From an uncultured Erythrobacter sp. (GTDB lineage Bacteria; Pseudomonadota; Alphaproteobacteria; Sphingomonadales; Sphingomonadaceae), in assembly GCA_947498065.1 (NCBI GenBank), contig CANMIS010000002.1, positions 1 through 64,000 on the forward strand: 64,000 nt of DNA, read 5' to 3'. The position numbers and the translations under genes were made by a program. A model generated the notes under the pieces. That model searched no databases, was not told the origin of the DNA, and saw nothing but the letters and a program-made list of their open reading frames with translations. Below, piece after piece: positions 44,406-54,255 of this stretch. The stretch's first letter is position 1, and every line of letters starts with the position of its first letter.

Positions 44406-47400
44406 TCACTCGGCAGGCTCGGCCCCGGGCGGCAAACGCGTTGCCGGAGTGGCCGAGGGCTTGGGCTCGCCGCCAGCTTCAGGCACATCAGACACCCCTG
44501 GGGTGTTGCTGCTGTCTTCATCGCCGGGACGATAGGTGAGGAAGCGCTGGCGCATCCACGGACCAGCGCGGCGTTCAAAACTATCGGCCAGACTGAAACC
44601 AGCCGGAACGATCAGCAAGGTGAGCACGGTCGACAGGATCAGCCCCCCAATCACCACAACGCCCATGGGTTGGCGCCATGCACCATCACCAGACAGAGAC
44701 AGCGCCGTTGGCACCATGCCAGCGGTCATCGCGACCGTGGTCATCACAATCGGCTGAGCACGCTTATGGCCCGCTTCCATGATCGCTTTGAATTGATCCG
44801 TGCCGTCGGCCATTTCCTCAATCGCAAAGTCTATCAAGAGGATCGAGTTTTTAGACACAATCCCCAGCAAGAGCAGGATGCCGATCATGACCGGCATGGA
44901 AAGCGGCTGGCCCACGATCCAGACGAGGAAAATTCCGCCCAATGGCGCCAATGCGAGCGAGGTCATATTCACCAGCGGGCTCATCAAGCGCTTATAAAGC
45001 AGCACCAGTACCGCAAAGACGAGCAGAACGCCTGCGAGAATGGCCGTGCTGAAGTTTGCAGCGAGCTCGTTCTCAACATCGGCTGCGCCGATGGAATCGC
45101 GGATGACGCCGGTTGGCAGGTCTTGCAGGGTCGGCAGTTGCTCAATCTGCGCATTCACATCACCGCGCAGGAAGCCAGAGGCCAAGTCCGCGCCGATGAA
45201 GACGCGGCGGTTCTGATTGTAACGCTGAATCGAGGTCGGCCCTGAGCCAAACGAGATATCAGCAATCGTGCCAAGCGGCACCGATCCGCCGCCCGCTGTC
45301 GGCACGGGCAGATTTTCCAGCGTTGTCATATCTTCGCGGGAAGAGGTCGGCAGCCTGACCGAAATCGGCACTTGGCGATCAGACAGGGAGAATTTCGCCG
45401 AGTTTTGCTCAATCTCGCCCATCGTCGCGATGCGGATCGTTTGGCTGAGCGCAACGGTTGAAACACCCAGATCCGCTAGCAGTTCTTGGCGCGGACGGAT
45501 GATGATTTCGGGACGCGGAATGTCGGCGCTGACACGCGGCGCAACCACCGAGTCGAGCTTTTGCATGTCCTCAACGACCTTCGCCGCCGTAGCATTGAGC
45601 AAGGCCGGGTCAGAACCCGCCAACATGATCGTAAAGTCGCGCCCGCTGCCGCCGCCGCCCGGTCCATTGTCGTTTTGGAAGCGGACACGGGCATCGGCAA
45701 TGCGCGCCAGTTCTGGTGCCAGATCGCGGGTGAATTCGACCGAGGTTTTTGAGCGATCATCCTTGAGAGTAACGAACATGGTCGCTTGGCCTTCGCGCAC
45801 CCGCTCCAGCGCCAGTTCCACATCATCTTGCGCATACATCAAGGCCGAAACCTGATCGGTTACGCGCTCGGTATCCGCCAGCGTCGTGCCGGGGACCATT
45901 TCGATCTCAACCCGAACATTCTCGTCATCAATATCTGGAAATGCCTGAAACGGCGTTTGCTGCATCAACAAAATGGTCAGCAGCAGCGCGAAATATCCAA
46001 CGCCCAGCATCCAAACCCGGTGGTCGAAGAAACGCGCGGTCATGTACTTCACGCTATGCGAAAACTGTCCGCTGCTGAAACGGCTGAGCAATTGGATCAG
46101 TTTAAAGACCACCCAACCGGCCAAGAAGCCGACGGCAAGACCCAAAGTCAGGAACAGAAGTTCAAAGACTTTCGAGACCAGGCCGAATGCGAATGAGTTT
46201 GGATCGCTGGAAACGAGCGCACCAACCTTGGCAGGAATGTCGAGGCCCGAGACGACGCCAAAGCTCATGAACAATCCGGCCGCCGACGCTGCGAGCAATG
46301 CAAAGACGGTGAGCAGCAAAGAAAGCACATAGAGCCAGCGATAGCGCGGGGCGTCCACGCCTTCGCGGCGCTCCAGCATCTTCGTCTTATCAAGCGACCA
46401 ATTGAGGACCCGCATGTAGCGATCCATCCACTTGCCCTCGCCATGCGCGGCGTGCCCTTCTGCGCGCAGGAAGTATGCGGCGAGCATAGGTGTGATCATC
46501 CGCGCCACGGCCAAGCTCATCAAAACCGCGATCACGACTGTTAGACCGAAGTTTTTGAAGAACTGACCCGTAATGCCCGGCATCAAGCCAACGGGGAAGA
46601 ACACCGCGATAATGCAAAAACTGGTCGCAACAACCGGCAGGCCAATTTCGTCAGCCGCATCAATCGATGCTTCATAGGCGGATTTGCCCATTCGCATGTG
46701 TCTGACGATGTTCTCAATTTCAACGATGGCATCATCAACCAAGACCCCCGCGACCAGACCCAATGCCAGCAAAGACATTTGGTTGAGATTGAAGCCGATC
46801 AAATCCATGAACCAGAAAGTCGGGATCGCCGATAGCGGGATCGCGATCGAGGAGATCATCGTCGCGCGCCAATCGCGCAGGAAGAAGAACACCACGACGA
46901 CGGCGAGAACTGCGCCCTCCACCATAGCGGAGATCGAGCTGGTGTATTGGTCTTTGGTGTATTTGACGGTGTTGAACAGCGGGATGAATTTCACCCCGGG
47001 GTTCTCCGCCTCAATCTGATCGATGATGGTCAGTGCTTCTTCGTAGACCGTGACGTCTGATGCGCCTTTCGCGCGCGACATGAAGAAGTTCACCACCTCT
47101 TTATCGCGCACTTTGCTGATCGTGGTCCGCTCAGAATAGCCATCACGCACGCGGGCCACGTCGGCCAGCTTGATCGACGTGCCATTGTTCAGGCGAATTT
47201 GGCGCTGCGACAGTTCGAACGCACTTTCGGTGTTGCCCAGGACGCGCACCGATTGCCGCGCGCCGCCAATCTCGGCCATGCCGCCGGCGGCATCGACATT
47301 GTCGAGGCGCAGGACTTGGTTGATTTGACTGGCCGTGACGCCGAGCGCGGAAAGCCGCGCCGGATCAAGAATGACCTCAATCTCGCGGTTCACCCCGCCC

Positions 47401-47939
47401 CAGCGGCCAGCCTCAGCCATGCCTTCGACGGATAGCAATTGTTTTGAAACGGTGTCATCGATGAACCAGCTGAGCTGTTCAATCGTCATATCGTCCGCTT
47501 CGACGGCGTAAATGCCGAGGAAACCGCCGGCAATATCGACCTTGCTAACCCGCGGTTCCAAAATCCCATCGGGCAAGTTCCCGCGCGTGCTGTCGACCGC
47601 ATTTTTGACCTCAGCAACGGCCACATTGGGGTCAATGCCGAGCTCAAATTCGACAAAAGTGTTCGAACTGCCCTCGCGCGCGGTCGAGGAGATGTTGCGA
47701 ACGCCGCTAAGCGAACGCACCGCCGATTCGACCTGCTGGGTGATTTGGTTTTCGATCTCAGTCGGGGCTGCACCGGGCTGAGAAATGGTGACGTTCACAC
47801 CCGGAAACTCAATATCCGGGTTGTTCACCACATCCATTTTGTTGAAGCTGAGCAAGCCCGCCAAGAACATTGCGGTGAACGCAACCAGCGGGATCACTGG
47901 ATTGCGGATTGACCAAGCAGAGATGTTCCGAAAACCCAT
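44406..47939 (-). CDS. RND efflux pump permease subunit, enlarged
   Basis: This 1177-residue proton-driven exporter of the AcrB/HAE1 type has the TM4 proton-relay Asp pair (VDDAIVEIENI, about residue 400), LSAIPTFWFMD and the second-half TM10 region. It is about 130 residues longer than AcrB: an insert at about 500-630 carries two extra predicted membrane segments between the normal TM6 and TM7. It follows its adaptor gene by 5 bp. The outer-membrane channel is not adjacent. Substrates are not predictable. Confidence 0.9.
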   Translation of the reverse strand: MGFRNISAWSIRNPVIPLVAFTAMFLAGLLSFNKMDVVNNPDIEFPGVNVTISQPGAAPTEIENQITQQVESAVRSLSGVRNISSTAREGSSNTFVEFELGIDPNVAVAEVKNAVDSTRGNLPDGILEPRVSKVDIAGGFLGIYAVEADDMTIEQLSWFIDDTVSKQLLSVEGMAEAGRWGGVNREIEVILDPARLSALGVTASQINQVLRLDNVDAAGGMAEIGGARQSVRVLGNTESAFELSQRQIRLNNGTSIKLADVARVRDGYSERTTISKVRDKEVVNFFMSRAKGASDVTVYEEALTIIDQIEAENPGVKFIPLFNTVKYTKDQYTSSISAMVEGAVLAVVVVFFFLRDWRATMISSIAIPLSAIPTFWFMDLIGFNLNQMSLLALGLVAGVLVDDAIVEIENIVRHMRMGKSAYEASIDAADEIGLPVVATSFCIIAVFFPVGLMPGITGQFFKNFGLTVVIAVLMSLAVARMITPMLAAYFLRAEGHAAHGEGKWMDRYMRVLNWSLDKTKMLERREGVDAPRYRWLYVLSLLLTVFALLAASAAGLFMSFGVVSGLDIPAKVGALVSSDPNSFAFGLVSKVFELLFLTLGLAVGFLAGWVVFKLIQLLSRFSSGQFSHSVKYMTARFFDHRVWMLGVGYFALLLTILLMQQTPFQAFPDIDDENVRVEIEMVPGTTLADTERVTDQVSALMYAQDDVELALERVREGQATMFVTLKDDRSKTSVEFTRDLAPELARIADARVRFQNDNGPGGGGSGRDFTIMLAGSDPALLNATAAKVVEDMQKLDSVVAPRVSADIPRPEIIIRPRQELLADLGVSTVALSQTIRIATMGEIEQNSAKFSLSDRQVPISVRLPTSSREDMTTLENLPVPTAGGGSVPLGTIADISFGSGPTSIQRYNQNRRVFIGADLASGFLRGDVNAQIEQLPTLQDLPTGVIRDSIGAADVENELAANFSTAILAGVLLVFAVLVLLYKRLMSPLVNMTSLALAPLGGIFLVWIVGQPLSMPVMIGILLLLGIVSKNSILLIDFAIEEMADGTDQFKAIMEAGHKRAQPIVMTTVAMTAGMVPTALSLSGDGAWRQPMGVVVIGGLILSTVLTLLIVPAGFSLADSFERRAGPWMRQRFLTYRPGDEDSSNTPGVSDVPEAGGEPKPSATPATRLPPGAEPAE

Positions 47940-47944
47940 GGCGA

Positions 47945-49135
47945 TTAGCTATCCTCGAGCATCTTGGGCGAGATCGCTTCGCCTTCGGTCAGGAAGCCGC
48001 CAGCGCGCAGCACAATTTGCTCGCTGCCGTCGAGGCCCTCGGTCACGACGATACCGTCCGGCGTGACCATGCCGGTCTTGATCGCGCGCCGCTCCGCCTT
48101 CTTTTCGTCACTGACGATGTAGACGTAGCTGCCTTCGCTATCAGCCAAGACCGAGCTTTCTGGCAGGATGGTCGCGACAACGGTGCCGCTTTTGATTTCT
48201 GCCGTGGCAAAGCCGCCTGGGCGTAATTCCGGAGCGTAGGCAAGCGCCACGCGCGCAATGCCTTGGCGGTTTTGCGGATCAATAACCGGGGAAACCTGCC
48301 ACACTTGGCCGCTAAAGCTCTTGTTGGATCCCGTCGGCACCACAGTGGCCGCTACGCCCTGACCCAAAACAGCGATTTGTTCTTGGCTTAGCTGCGCGAG
48401 CATTTCCATCTCGCCGCCGCGCGCTATCCGGAACAGGCTTGGCGTGCCGCCAGAGACCGTTTGTCCCGGCTCAACATTACGCTCAAGCAGCAGGCCAGCC
48501 GCCGGAGCGACGATATTGAGGCGAGCCGCGCGTGCGCGCAGTTCGCGCAATTGCGCCTCGGCCACTTGGACCCGGGCATTTGCAGAATCGCGCGTCGCAG
48601 TCAGGCGATCCACGTCGGCCTTGGAGACAAATCCGCGCTCGACCAATTGCAGCGCGCGGTCGAGATTGGCCTGCGCCAATTGCGCGTCCGCCTTGGCAAC
48701 GCCGATCTGGGCCGCTTGCGCCTGAGCTTGCTGTGACTGAACCGAACGGTCGATCACGGCCAGCACTTGGCCCTGGCGCACCCAATCGCCCGCATCCACG
48801 GGCACAGAGACCACCCGTCCGCCTTCGCCAACCACGCCAACCGGCATTTCGCGCCGTGCAGCCAAAGTGCCGGGCGCAGTGATCACGCCTTCGACGGTGG
48901 TTTTGCCCGGGGCAACCACGGTTACGACCGGCGCCTGAGCATTGTCATCACCCGCCGCGACACCGTCATCTGAGGTCAGCACCACATAGGCAGCAATCGC
49001 CAGCAGCAAGCCAATGACGCCGATACCGATCAGCACCACAGGGCGCGAGACGCGCGGCTTATCCGCGGCGGTGCCCGACAAGTCTGTCGGCACGCTATCG
49101 GCGGCCTCTGCTGTGATGGAACTTTCGTAATTCAT
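47945..49135 (-). CDS. RND efflux periplasmic adaptor subunit
   Basis: This 396-residue membrane-fusion protein has an N-terminal anchor (about residues 33-52), a biotinyl-lipoyl-like half (VVSVPVDAGDWVRQGQVLAVID cut to VDAGDWVRQGQVLAVID), a coiled-coil hairpin (AQLAQANLDRALQLVERGFV), a second lipoyl half (APAAGLLLERNVEPGQTV cut to VEPGQTVSGG) and beta-barrel domains. It links the permease that follows to an outer-membrane channel. Confidence 0.92.
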   Translation of the reverse strand: MNYESSITAEAADSVPTDLSGTAADKPRVSRPVVLIGIGVIGLLLAIAAYVVLTSDDGVAAGDDNAQAPVVTVVAPGKTTVEGVITAPGTLAARREMPVGVVGEGGRVVSVPVDAGDWVRQGQVLAVIDRSVQSQQAQAQAAQIGVAKADAQLAQANLDRALQLVERGFVSKADVDRLTATRDSANARVQVAEAQLRELRARAARLNIVAPAAGLLLERNVEPGQTVSGGTPSLFRIARGGEMEMLAQLSQEQIAVLGQGVAATVVPTGSNKSFSGQVWQVSPVIDPQNRQGIARVALAYAPELRPGGFATAEIKSGTVVATILPESSVLADSEGSYVYIVSDEKKAERRAIKTGMVTPDGIVVTEGLDGSEQIVLRAGGFLTEGEAISPKMLEDS

Positions 49136-49289
49136 GGCTAAACCTCAGGTGTATCGCACAGGTGTGTTATACTCATAAGTCACCTTGTGCAATCCCTCAT
49201 ACGCCGCCGTAAGCCATCGGGCAATGCGCGGTTCGACTGATGACTTTGAGCATAGACGAGCGGCATGGCGCATAAGTTCCTAAGCGCGC

Positions 49290-49330
49290 ACGAAAAAGGG
49301 CGAGACAGCCCACCGCTGCCCCGCCCTCAA
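49290..49330 (-). terminator. Rho-independent terminator after the GlsB-type gene
   Basis: On the minus strand GAGGGCG (49322-49328) pairs with CGCCC(T) (49297-49302), followed by TTTTTCG. It lies about 25 bp after the stop codon of the GlsB/YeaQ gene. Confidence 0.75.
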
Positions 49331-49351
49331 ATGCGTATTGATCGCAGAGTG

Positions 49352-49618
49352 TTAGCGCACGCTGCCACGCTTGATCAGGTTCACGATGCCGAGAAGCACC
49401 ACGGCGCCGACAACAGCAACGCCCAAACCGATCAATGAGAACTCTTGCACGCTGCCGCTGATGCCCAGCAGTGGGCCAACGATCGCATTGCCGACGATTG
49501 AGCCAATACAGCCCACGACGATGTTCCAAAAAATGCCCATTGAAGCATCGCGGTTCATAACCAAGCTAGCGAGCCAACCGGCCACGCCGCCGACGATAAG
49601 AGCAATAATCCAACCCAT
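49352..49618 (-). CDS. GlsB/YeaQ/YmgE-family stress membrane protein
   Basis: This 88-residue protein has three hydrophobic Gly-rich helices and the family signature IVGGVAGWLASLVM near the start and NIVVGCIGSIVGNAIVG in the middle. Members are small inner-membrane proteins linked to general stress. It is monocistronic with its own terminator. Confidence 0.92.
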   Translation of the reverse strand: MGWIIALIVGGVAGWLASLVMNRDASMGIFWNIVVGCIGSIVGNAIVGPLLGISGSVQEFSLIGLGVAVVGAVVLLGIVNLIKRGSVR

Positions 49619-49783
49619 AATGATCCCTCCTGAGGTTTTCTTTATCAGCAGCGGAGCGCGCCAAAGCGCGAATCCACTGCGTCCCGCGTCCTTTAGAGCG
49701 CGAGAACCACAAGATGCTAGGGTGTTTTACGAGTTTGTGCGAATCTGGCCCTTAATAAGGCCCGAATTCACGCGTCTAAAGCG

Positions 49784-50083
49784 TCAGTATTTAAGCTGGC
49801 GCTCGTAGAGGTCGCGGTAATGCTGAATGCGGGTCACGCGCAGGCCTTGCATGCCTGAGCGATCGACCGCGCGCTGCCATGATGCGAACTCCTCAAGGGT
49901 CAGCCCATAGCGCTCAAGCACTTCGTCAATGGTCAAGAGACCGCCATTAACCGCAGCCACGACTTCAGCCTTGCGGCGCACAACCCAACGTTTCGTCTTG
50001 GGTGACGGCAAGTCGTCAATCGTCAATGGCTCACCAAGTGGGCCAATGACCTGCGCGGGGCGGATGTCCTGATTTTCAATCAT
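49784..50083 (-). CDS. sciP: CtrA inhibitor SciP (DUF1153)
   Basis: This 99-residue protein begins MIENQDIRPAQVIGPLGEPL and contains RRKAEVVAAVNGGLLT, a helix-turn-helix, and LTLEEFASWQRAVDRSGMQG, the SciP hallmarks. In Caulobacter SciP binds CtrA-controlled promoters and restrains CtrA in swarmer cells. It is one of the most conserved cell-cycle regulators of alphaproteobacteria. Its start overlaps the end of an unknown gene by 8 bases, indicating an operon. Confidence 0.93.
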   Translation of the reverse strand: MIENQDIRPAQVIGPLGEPLTIDDLPSPKTKRWVVRRKAEVVAAVNGGLLTIDEVLERYGLTLEEFASWQRAVDRSGMQGLRVTRIQHYRDLYERQLKY

Positions 50084-50477
50084 TTATCGTCTCTCGATCG
50101 CCTCTTACCGCGTTCTCTTCGTGTTGAAGCCTTATAGTGGCTGAGGCTTTGCGACCCTCTAAATCAATAGGGTTAACAGGCCGTTCGCTTTCTCCAATCG
50201 CAGCAAAATAACTTGCTGCGGCATCTCCAAAGCTCGCGACGCTAACAGATCCATGGACCGCATCACGGCGTAATACGGCGCGAAGGTCGTGCGCTGCGTT
50301 GATCCGTGCGGTCAGTTCACTCCAGCCGATTGCGCGCAGAGCATTGCCGGCCCGATCATCGTCCATGCCATTGGCACTGGCGTCGATCTGGGTCAGCGAT
50401 GTCGGCACAGCGATGCCAGCTGCGGCCAGTTCGGCCTGCATCTGAGTGCTGTGAATCGGTGAAACGTTTTCGAACAT
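50076..50477 (-). CDS. Hypothetical protein upstream of sciP
   Basis: This 133-residue protein is not recognised. It is predicted soluble and Ala-rich, with a short N-terminal segment (MFENVSPIHSTQMQAELAAA) and a central block DDDRAGNALRAIGWSELTAR. It overlaps sciP by 8 bases, so the two are translationally linked, which hints at a role in cell-cycle or motility control. No signal peptide or membrane segment is seen. Confidence 0.65.
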   Translation of the reverse strand: MFENVSPIHSTQMQAELAAAGIAVPTSLTQIDASANGMDDDRAGNALRAIGWSELTARINAAHDLRAVLRRDAVHGSVSVASFGDAAASYFAAIGESERPVNPIDLEGRKASATIRLQHEENAVRGDRETIND

Positions 50478-50671
50478 TCGCTCGTCTCTAAGGCAAGCAT
50501 GTCAACATGAGGTAAAACTCACATTTACCTGCTCTTAGGACTATTGGCGGCCCCGCCTTCAAGTATTCGCAAGTTCTCACGCCGCATAAGGCCACCCAAA
50601 GACGGGCCTTAACGCGCGTCTCGCAAAGCACTGGAACCGGCGGCAAAGCGGGTGTAAAGGCGCCCTCTGCA

Positions 50672-51838
50672 ATGACTGACAACACACTTCTTGATGCCAG
50701 CCCCACCTTTGGGCTCGATAGCGCCGCCCTGTTCGACTTGCCCAAACCGGCGAGCGAATCGCGCATTGTTGTCGCCATGAGCGGCGGGGTCGATTCCTCT
50801 GTCGTGGCGGCTTTGGCGGCGGATACGGGCGCGGAAGTTATCGGGATCACGCTGCAGCTTTATGATTACGGCGCTGCGACGGGCCGCAAAGGCGCATGCT
50901 GCGCCGGCGATGACATTCAAGATGCGCGTGCGGTGTGCGACCGTTTGGGCATTGCGCATTATGTGTTCGATCATGAGAGCGCGTTTCGCGAAGATGTCGT
51001 TGAGCAATTCGCCGATGAATATCTCGCAGGCCGCACACCGGTGCCCTGCATCCGCTGCAATATGGGGCCCAAGTTCACCGATCTGTTCCGCATGGCGCGC
51101 GAGCTGGGCGCAGACTGCCTCGCCACCGGCCATTATGTCCGGCGGGTGATGGAAAGCAGCGGGCCAGAGCTTTACCGCGCGGTCGATCCTTCCCGCGATC
51201 AATCCTATTTCCTTTATGCGACCACGCAGGAACAGCTGGACTATATCCGCTTCCCGCTGGGCGGCCTGCCCAAAACGCAGGTGCGCGAGCTGGCTGAGGC
51301 CGCGGCTTTGCGCAATGCGGCGAAGCCTGACAGCCAAGACATTTGCTTTGTGCCCGATGGCAATTACGCCAAAATCGTGAAATCGCTGCGTCCTGAGGGC
51401 GGCATTCCGGGCGACATCGTGCACGCGCAAACCGGCGAGACACTGGGCACCCATAAGGGCATCGTCCATTTCACCGTTGGTCAGCGCAAAGGGCTGGATA
51501 TCGGCGGACAGCCAGAGCCGCTCTATGTCGTAGGCCTCGACGCTAACAGCCGCGAGGTTCGCGTTGGCCCGAAAGTCATGCTCGCAGTGAGCGAGGCGAA
51601 AGTCATTGAGACCAACCGGATTGGCCCGCTGCCAGACGCTCCGCTGACCGCGAAAGTGCGCAGCCTAGCCAAACCTGTGCCGATCGAGCTGATCGGTGAG
51701 TTGGGCGATGGGGCAACCTGCTCGATCCGCTTTGCGGAGCCAGAATTTGGCGTCGCGCCTGGACAGGCCGCTGTGATCTATTGCGGAGAGCGCGTGGTCG
51801 GCGGCGGCTGGATCGATGGGACGACCGCTGCTGCTTAA
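50672..51838 (+). CDS. mnmA: tRNA-specific 2-thiouridylase
   Basis: This 388-residue enzyme puts sulfur on U34 of tRNA-Glu, -Gln and -Lys. It shows the PP-loop MSGGVDSSV (36-44), GACCAGDDI, the catalytic cysteine context [13 protein letters not shown] (about 124-136), and [11 protein letters not shown] (about 220), which holds the partner cysteine. An N-terminal extension of about 30 residues precedes the PP-loop, common in sphingomonads. Confidence 0.95.
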   Translation: MTDNTLLDASPTFGLDSAALFDLPKPASESRIVVAMSGGVDSSVVAALAADTGAEVIGITLQLYDYGAATGRKGACCAGDDIQDARAVCDRLGIAHYVFDHESAFREDVVEQFADEYLAGRTPVPCIRCNMGPKFTDLFRMARELGADCLATGHYVRRVMESSGPELYRAVDPSRDQSYFLYATTQEQLDYIRFPLGGLPKTQVRELAEAAALRNAAKPDSQDICFVPDGNYAKIVKSLRPEGGIPGDIVHAQTGETLGTHKGIVHFTVGQRKGLDIGGQPEPLYVVGLDANSREVRVGPKVMLAVSEAKVIETNRIGPLPDAPLTAKVRSLAKPVPIELIGELGDGATCSIRFAEPEFGVAPGQAAVIYCGERVVGGGWIDGTTAAA

Positions 51839-51855
51839 GCGGCCAGAGGCTACGC

Positions 51856-52206
51856 TTAGCCCTCCCACTTCTCCATCACGCAGCCATAGCCCTCGCGATA
51901 GGTCGCGGTTGCATCGGTGATCAATGGGAAGCGCGCAGTTACGCTTTTCGCCTTCACATTATCGACCAAAGTGATCAGCTCCATCCCGGCAAGCTTGTCT
52001 TTCTTGCAGTCTTCCAGGCTGCGCCCGGCGACAAACCGGCACGAGCACGCAACCCGCGCAGAATAGGTCGTGCCCGCATTGGCATAGCCGCGCACCGGCT
52101 CGCGGTAGACCCATGCCATGACCGCCAAAGCGATCAGGATGAGGAGGAAAAGCCACAGTCCCACTCGCGATGATCGCGATGCGCGCGGCCGCGTTGAATT
52201 TGCCAT
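51856..52206 (-). CDS. Hypothetical membrane-anchored protein
   Basis: This 116-residue protein has a basic N-terminus (RPRASRSSR), one membrane helix (about 17-34) and a periplasmic domain with four cysteines (ACSCRF, EDCKK, YGCVME) likely to form disulfides. It is not recognised. It is divergent from the serine hydrolase gene (35 bp between starts); both would act outside the inner membrane, so a functional link is possible. Confidence 0.65.
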   Translation of the reverse strand: MANSTRPRASRSSRVGLWLFLLILIALAVMAWVYREPVRGYANAGTTYSARVACSCRFVAGRSLEDCKKDKLAGMELITLVDNVKAKSVTARFPLITDATATYREGYGCVMEKWEG

Positions 52207-52241
52207 TGCTAAACCGTGATCCTTGGGGAATTGAGTGTCAA

Positions 52242-53396
52242 ATGTCTGTGCGTCACATCCCCTCTAACGCTGCTCTTGCGCTTCTGTCAGCCCCTTTGAT
52301 GCTGCTTTCCGCATGCGGCGAAGCCCCGCCCGCTGGCCCGGCACCGCTCAGCGAAGAGGCGCTGGCTGCCGTCACTAAGAAGGCCGGCGCACCGCGCGAA
52401 GAGCTGGCCCGCGAGGTCGACGAATTGTTCAATGCCGAGGGGATCGGTGAGACCCGCGCTGTCGTGGTGATGGCAGACGGGGAGCTCGCCGCTGAGCGCT
52501 ATGGCGAAGGCTATGACGCGGATACCCGGCATATCAGCTGGTCGATGGCCAAGACGGTGACAGCTGTGATGGTCGGCATGCTGGTCGCGGATGGACGTCT
52601 GCGCCTAGACGAAGCTGCTCCGGTTCCTATGTGGCAGCGCCCCGGTGATCCGCGCGCAGAGATCACCTTGCGGCAATTGCTGCAGATGCGCAGCGGACTG
52701 CGCCATACCGAGGCTGGCGATCCGCCGTACGAATCTTCAGAGGTGCGCATGCTGTTCCTCGACGGGCGCGATGACATGGCGCGCTGGGCGAAGGAGCAAC
52801 CGCTTGAGGCGGAGCCGGGCGAGACCTTTGAATATTCCTCCAACACCACTGTAATCCTCGCTGATATTGCGACCCGCGCCCTGACCGAGAGCGATGATCC
52901 GGATCGGCGGCGCACAGCAGTGAGCGAGTATTTGAGCGAGCGCTTGTTCGATCCGCTCGGCATGGACTCCATGGTGCTGGAGTTCGACGCCTCAGGCACG
53001 ATGATCGGTGGCAGTCTGATGCATGCTACCGCGCGCGATTGGGCCAAGTTCGGCGAGTTTCTGCGCGCCAAAGGCCGCGCGCCCAATGGCGAGCGCTTGG
53101 TCCCGCGCCGCTATGTCGAAGCAATGGTCACGCCTAGCCCCGCGAGCCCGCATTACGGCCTGCAAACCTGGCTCAACCGGCCGATGGGCGATGCGGGCAG
53201 CGATTTTCCCCATCCGCTGTTCCCAGACCGCGCGCCGGCCAGCCTGTTCTCACTGATCGGACATATGGGCCAATATGTGCTTGTCTCACCAGAGCAGCGC
53301 GTGACTCTGGTGCGCCTCGGCCATTCCACTTCAGAGGAACGCCCACCGATGCTCGAGCAAGCCGCTGATGTGCTGGCGCTTTATCCGGTTCGTTAG
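52242..53396 (+). CDS. Beta-lactamase-fold serine hydrolase lipoprotein
   Basis: This 384-residue protein has a lipobox (LLSAC, Cys 25) and a class C beta-lactamase/esterase domain: SMAK (101-104, the S-x-x-K nucleophile motif), FEYSSN (second motif Y-x-S) and GHMGQ near the C-terminus in place of KTG. The substrate may be a peptide or ester; it need not be a true beta-lactamase. The ATG at 52242 fits the lipoprotein signal; the frame upstream overlaps the divergent gene. Confidence 0.87.
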   Translation: MSVRHIPSNAALALLSAPLMLLSACGEAPPAGPAPLSEEALAAVTKKAGAPREELAREVDELFNAEGIGETRAVVVMADGELAAERYGEGYDADTRHISWSMAKTVTAVMVGMLVADGRLRLDEAAPVPMWQRPGDPRAEITLRQLLQMRSGLRHTEAGDPPYESSEVRMLFLDGRDDMARWAKEQPLEAEPGETFEYSSNTTVILADIATRALTESDDPDRRRTAVSEYLSERLFDPLGMDSMVLEFDASGTMIGGSLMHATARDWAKFGEFLRAKGRAPNGERLVPRRYVEAMVTPSPASPHYGLQTWLNRPMGDAGSDFPHPLFPDRAPASLFSLIGHMGQYVLVSPEQRVTLVRLGHSTSEERPPMLEQAADVLALYPVR

Positions 53397-53428
53397 GTAA
53401 GCGCCTCGACCACCCAAACGTTGCACAC

Positions 53429-54244
53429 TCAAACGTAAAACACGCCTTCCACCACTGTTACGCATGGCCCGCCGAGCCAGACACGCTCTCCGTCCAGACG
53501 GCAAGTTAGGTCGCCGCCGCGCTCGGAAGCCTGATGCGCGGTAAAGCTGTCTCGGCCCAGCCGCTCGGCCCAGAACGGTGTAAGCGCTGCGTGCGCAGAG
53601 CCGGTCACGCTGTCCTCATCCACGCCAGCGCCAGGCACGAACACCCGGCTCACGATATCGCTGTTGTCGCCCGGCGCGGTGCAATCGAACTGGTCCACAC
53701 CCAGCGCGCCAAGCGCCTTCAAATCAGGCTTAAGCGCGCGCACTTGCGCCTCGTTTTCATAGAGGAAGATGTTGTAGAGCGTGTCATTGCGGTGGACGAG
53801 CAACGGTTCAGCCCCAAGCAGCTTCACCGCCTCTGGATGAGCTCGAGGCTCGGTTCGGATCGCAGGCAGACCAACTTCATAGCCCTCGCCTGCTCGCTTG
53901 ACCTCGAGAATGCCTGATTTGCGCGTACGGAACGTGACCGCATCGCGCCCGCCATTCTCACCGCCCCATTCGTGATGAGACAGCAGCACGTGACCAGCTG
54001 CCAAGGTCGCATGACCGCACAGCGCGATTTCATAGGTCGGCGTGCACCAGCGCAGCTCCCAATCGGCCTCACCCGTCTCATCGCGCACCACAAAGGCGGT
54101 TTCCGCGAACATGTTCTCACCGCCGATTTTGACGAGCACATCATCGGGTAGCCACTCATCCAGCACCATGACCGCCGCCTGATTTCCGCCAAAGGCTTCA
54201 GCGGCGAAGGCATCAACATGCCAATAGGGTATTGTCTGCGTCAT
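53429..54244 (-). CDS. PhzF-family isomerase
   Basis: This 271-residue protein has the PhzF/DapF-like fold with AFGGNQAAVMV (17-27), the catalytic Glu in FAETAFV, CGHATLAAGHVL and DSVTGSAHAAL. PhzF isomerises a phenazine precursor, but most genomic members have unknown substrates, and no phenazine genes are present. It starts 11 bp after pdxH, so the two are co-transcribed. Confidence 0.9.
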   Translation of the reverse strand: MTQTIPYWHVDAFAAEAFGGNQAAVMVLDEWLPDDVLVKIGGENMFAETAFVVRDETGEADWELRWCTPTYEIALCGHATLAAGHVLLSHHEWGGENGGRDAVTFRTRKSGILEVKRAGEGYEVGLPAIRTEPRAHPEAVKLLGAEPLLVHRNDTLYNIFLYENEAQVRALKPDLKALGALGVDQFDCTAPGDNSDIVSRVFVPGAGVDEDSVTGSAHAALTPFWAERLGRDSFTAHQASERGGDLTCRLDGERVWLGGPCVTVVEGVFYV

Positions 54245-54255
54245 TACGCGCTCCC

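Noticed and set aside
49755..49775. GGCCCTTAATAAGGCCC near-palindrome after sciP as a terminator
   Set aside because: The pairing needs an offset, and no T tract follows on the minus strand.
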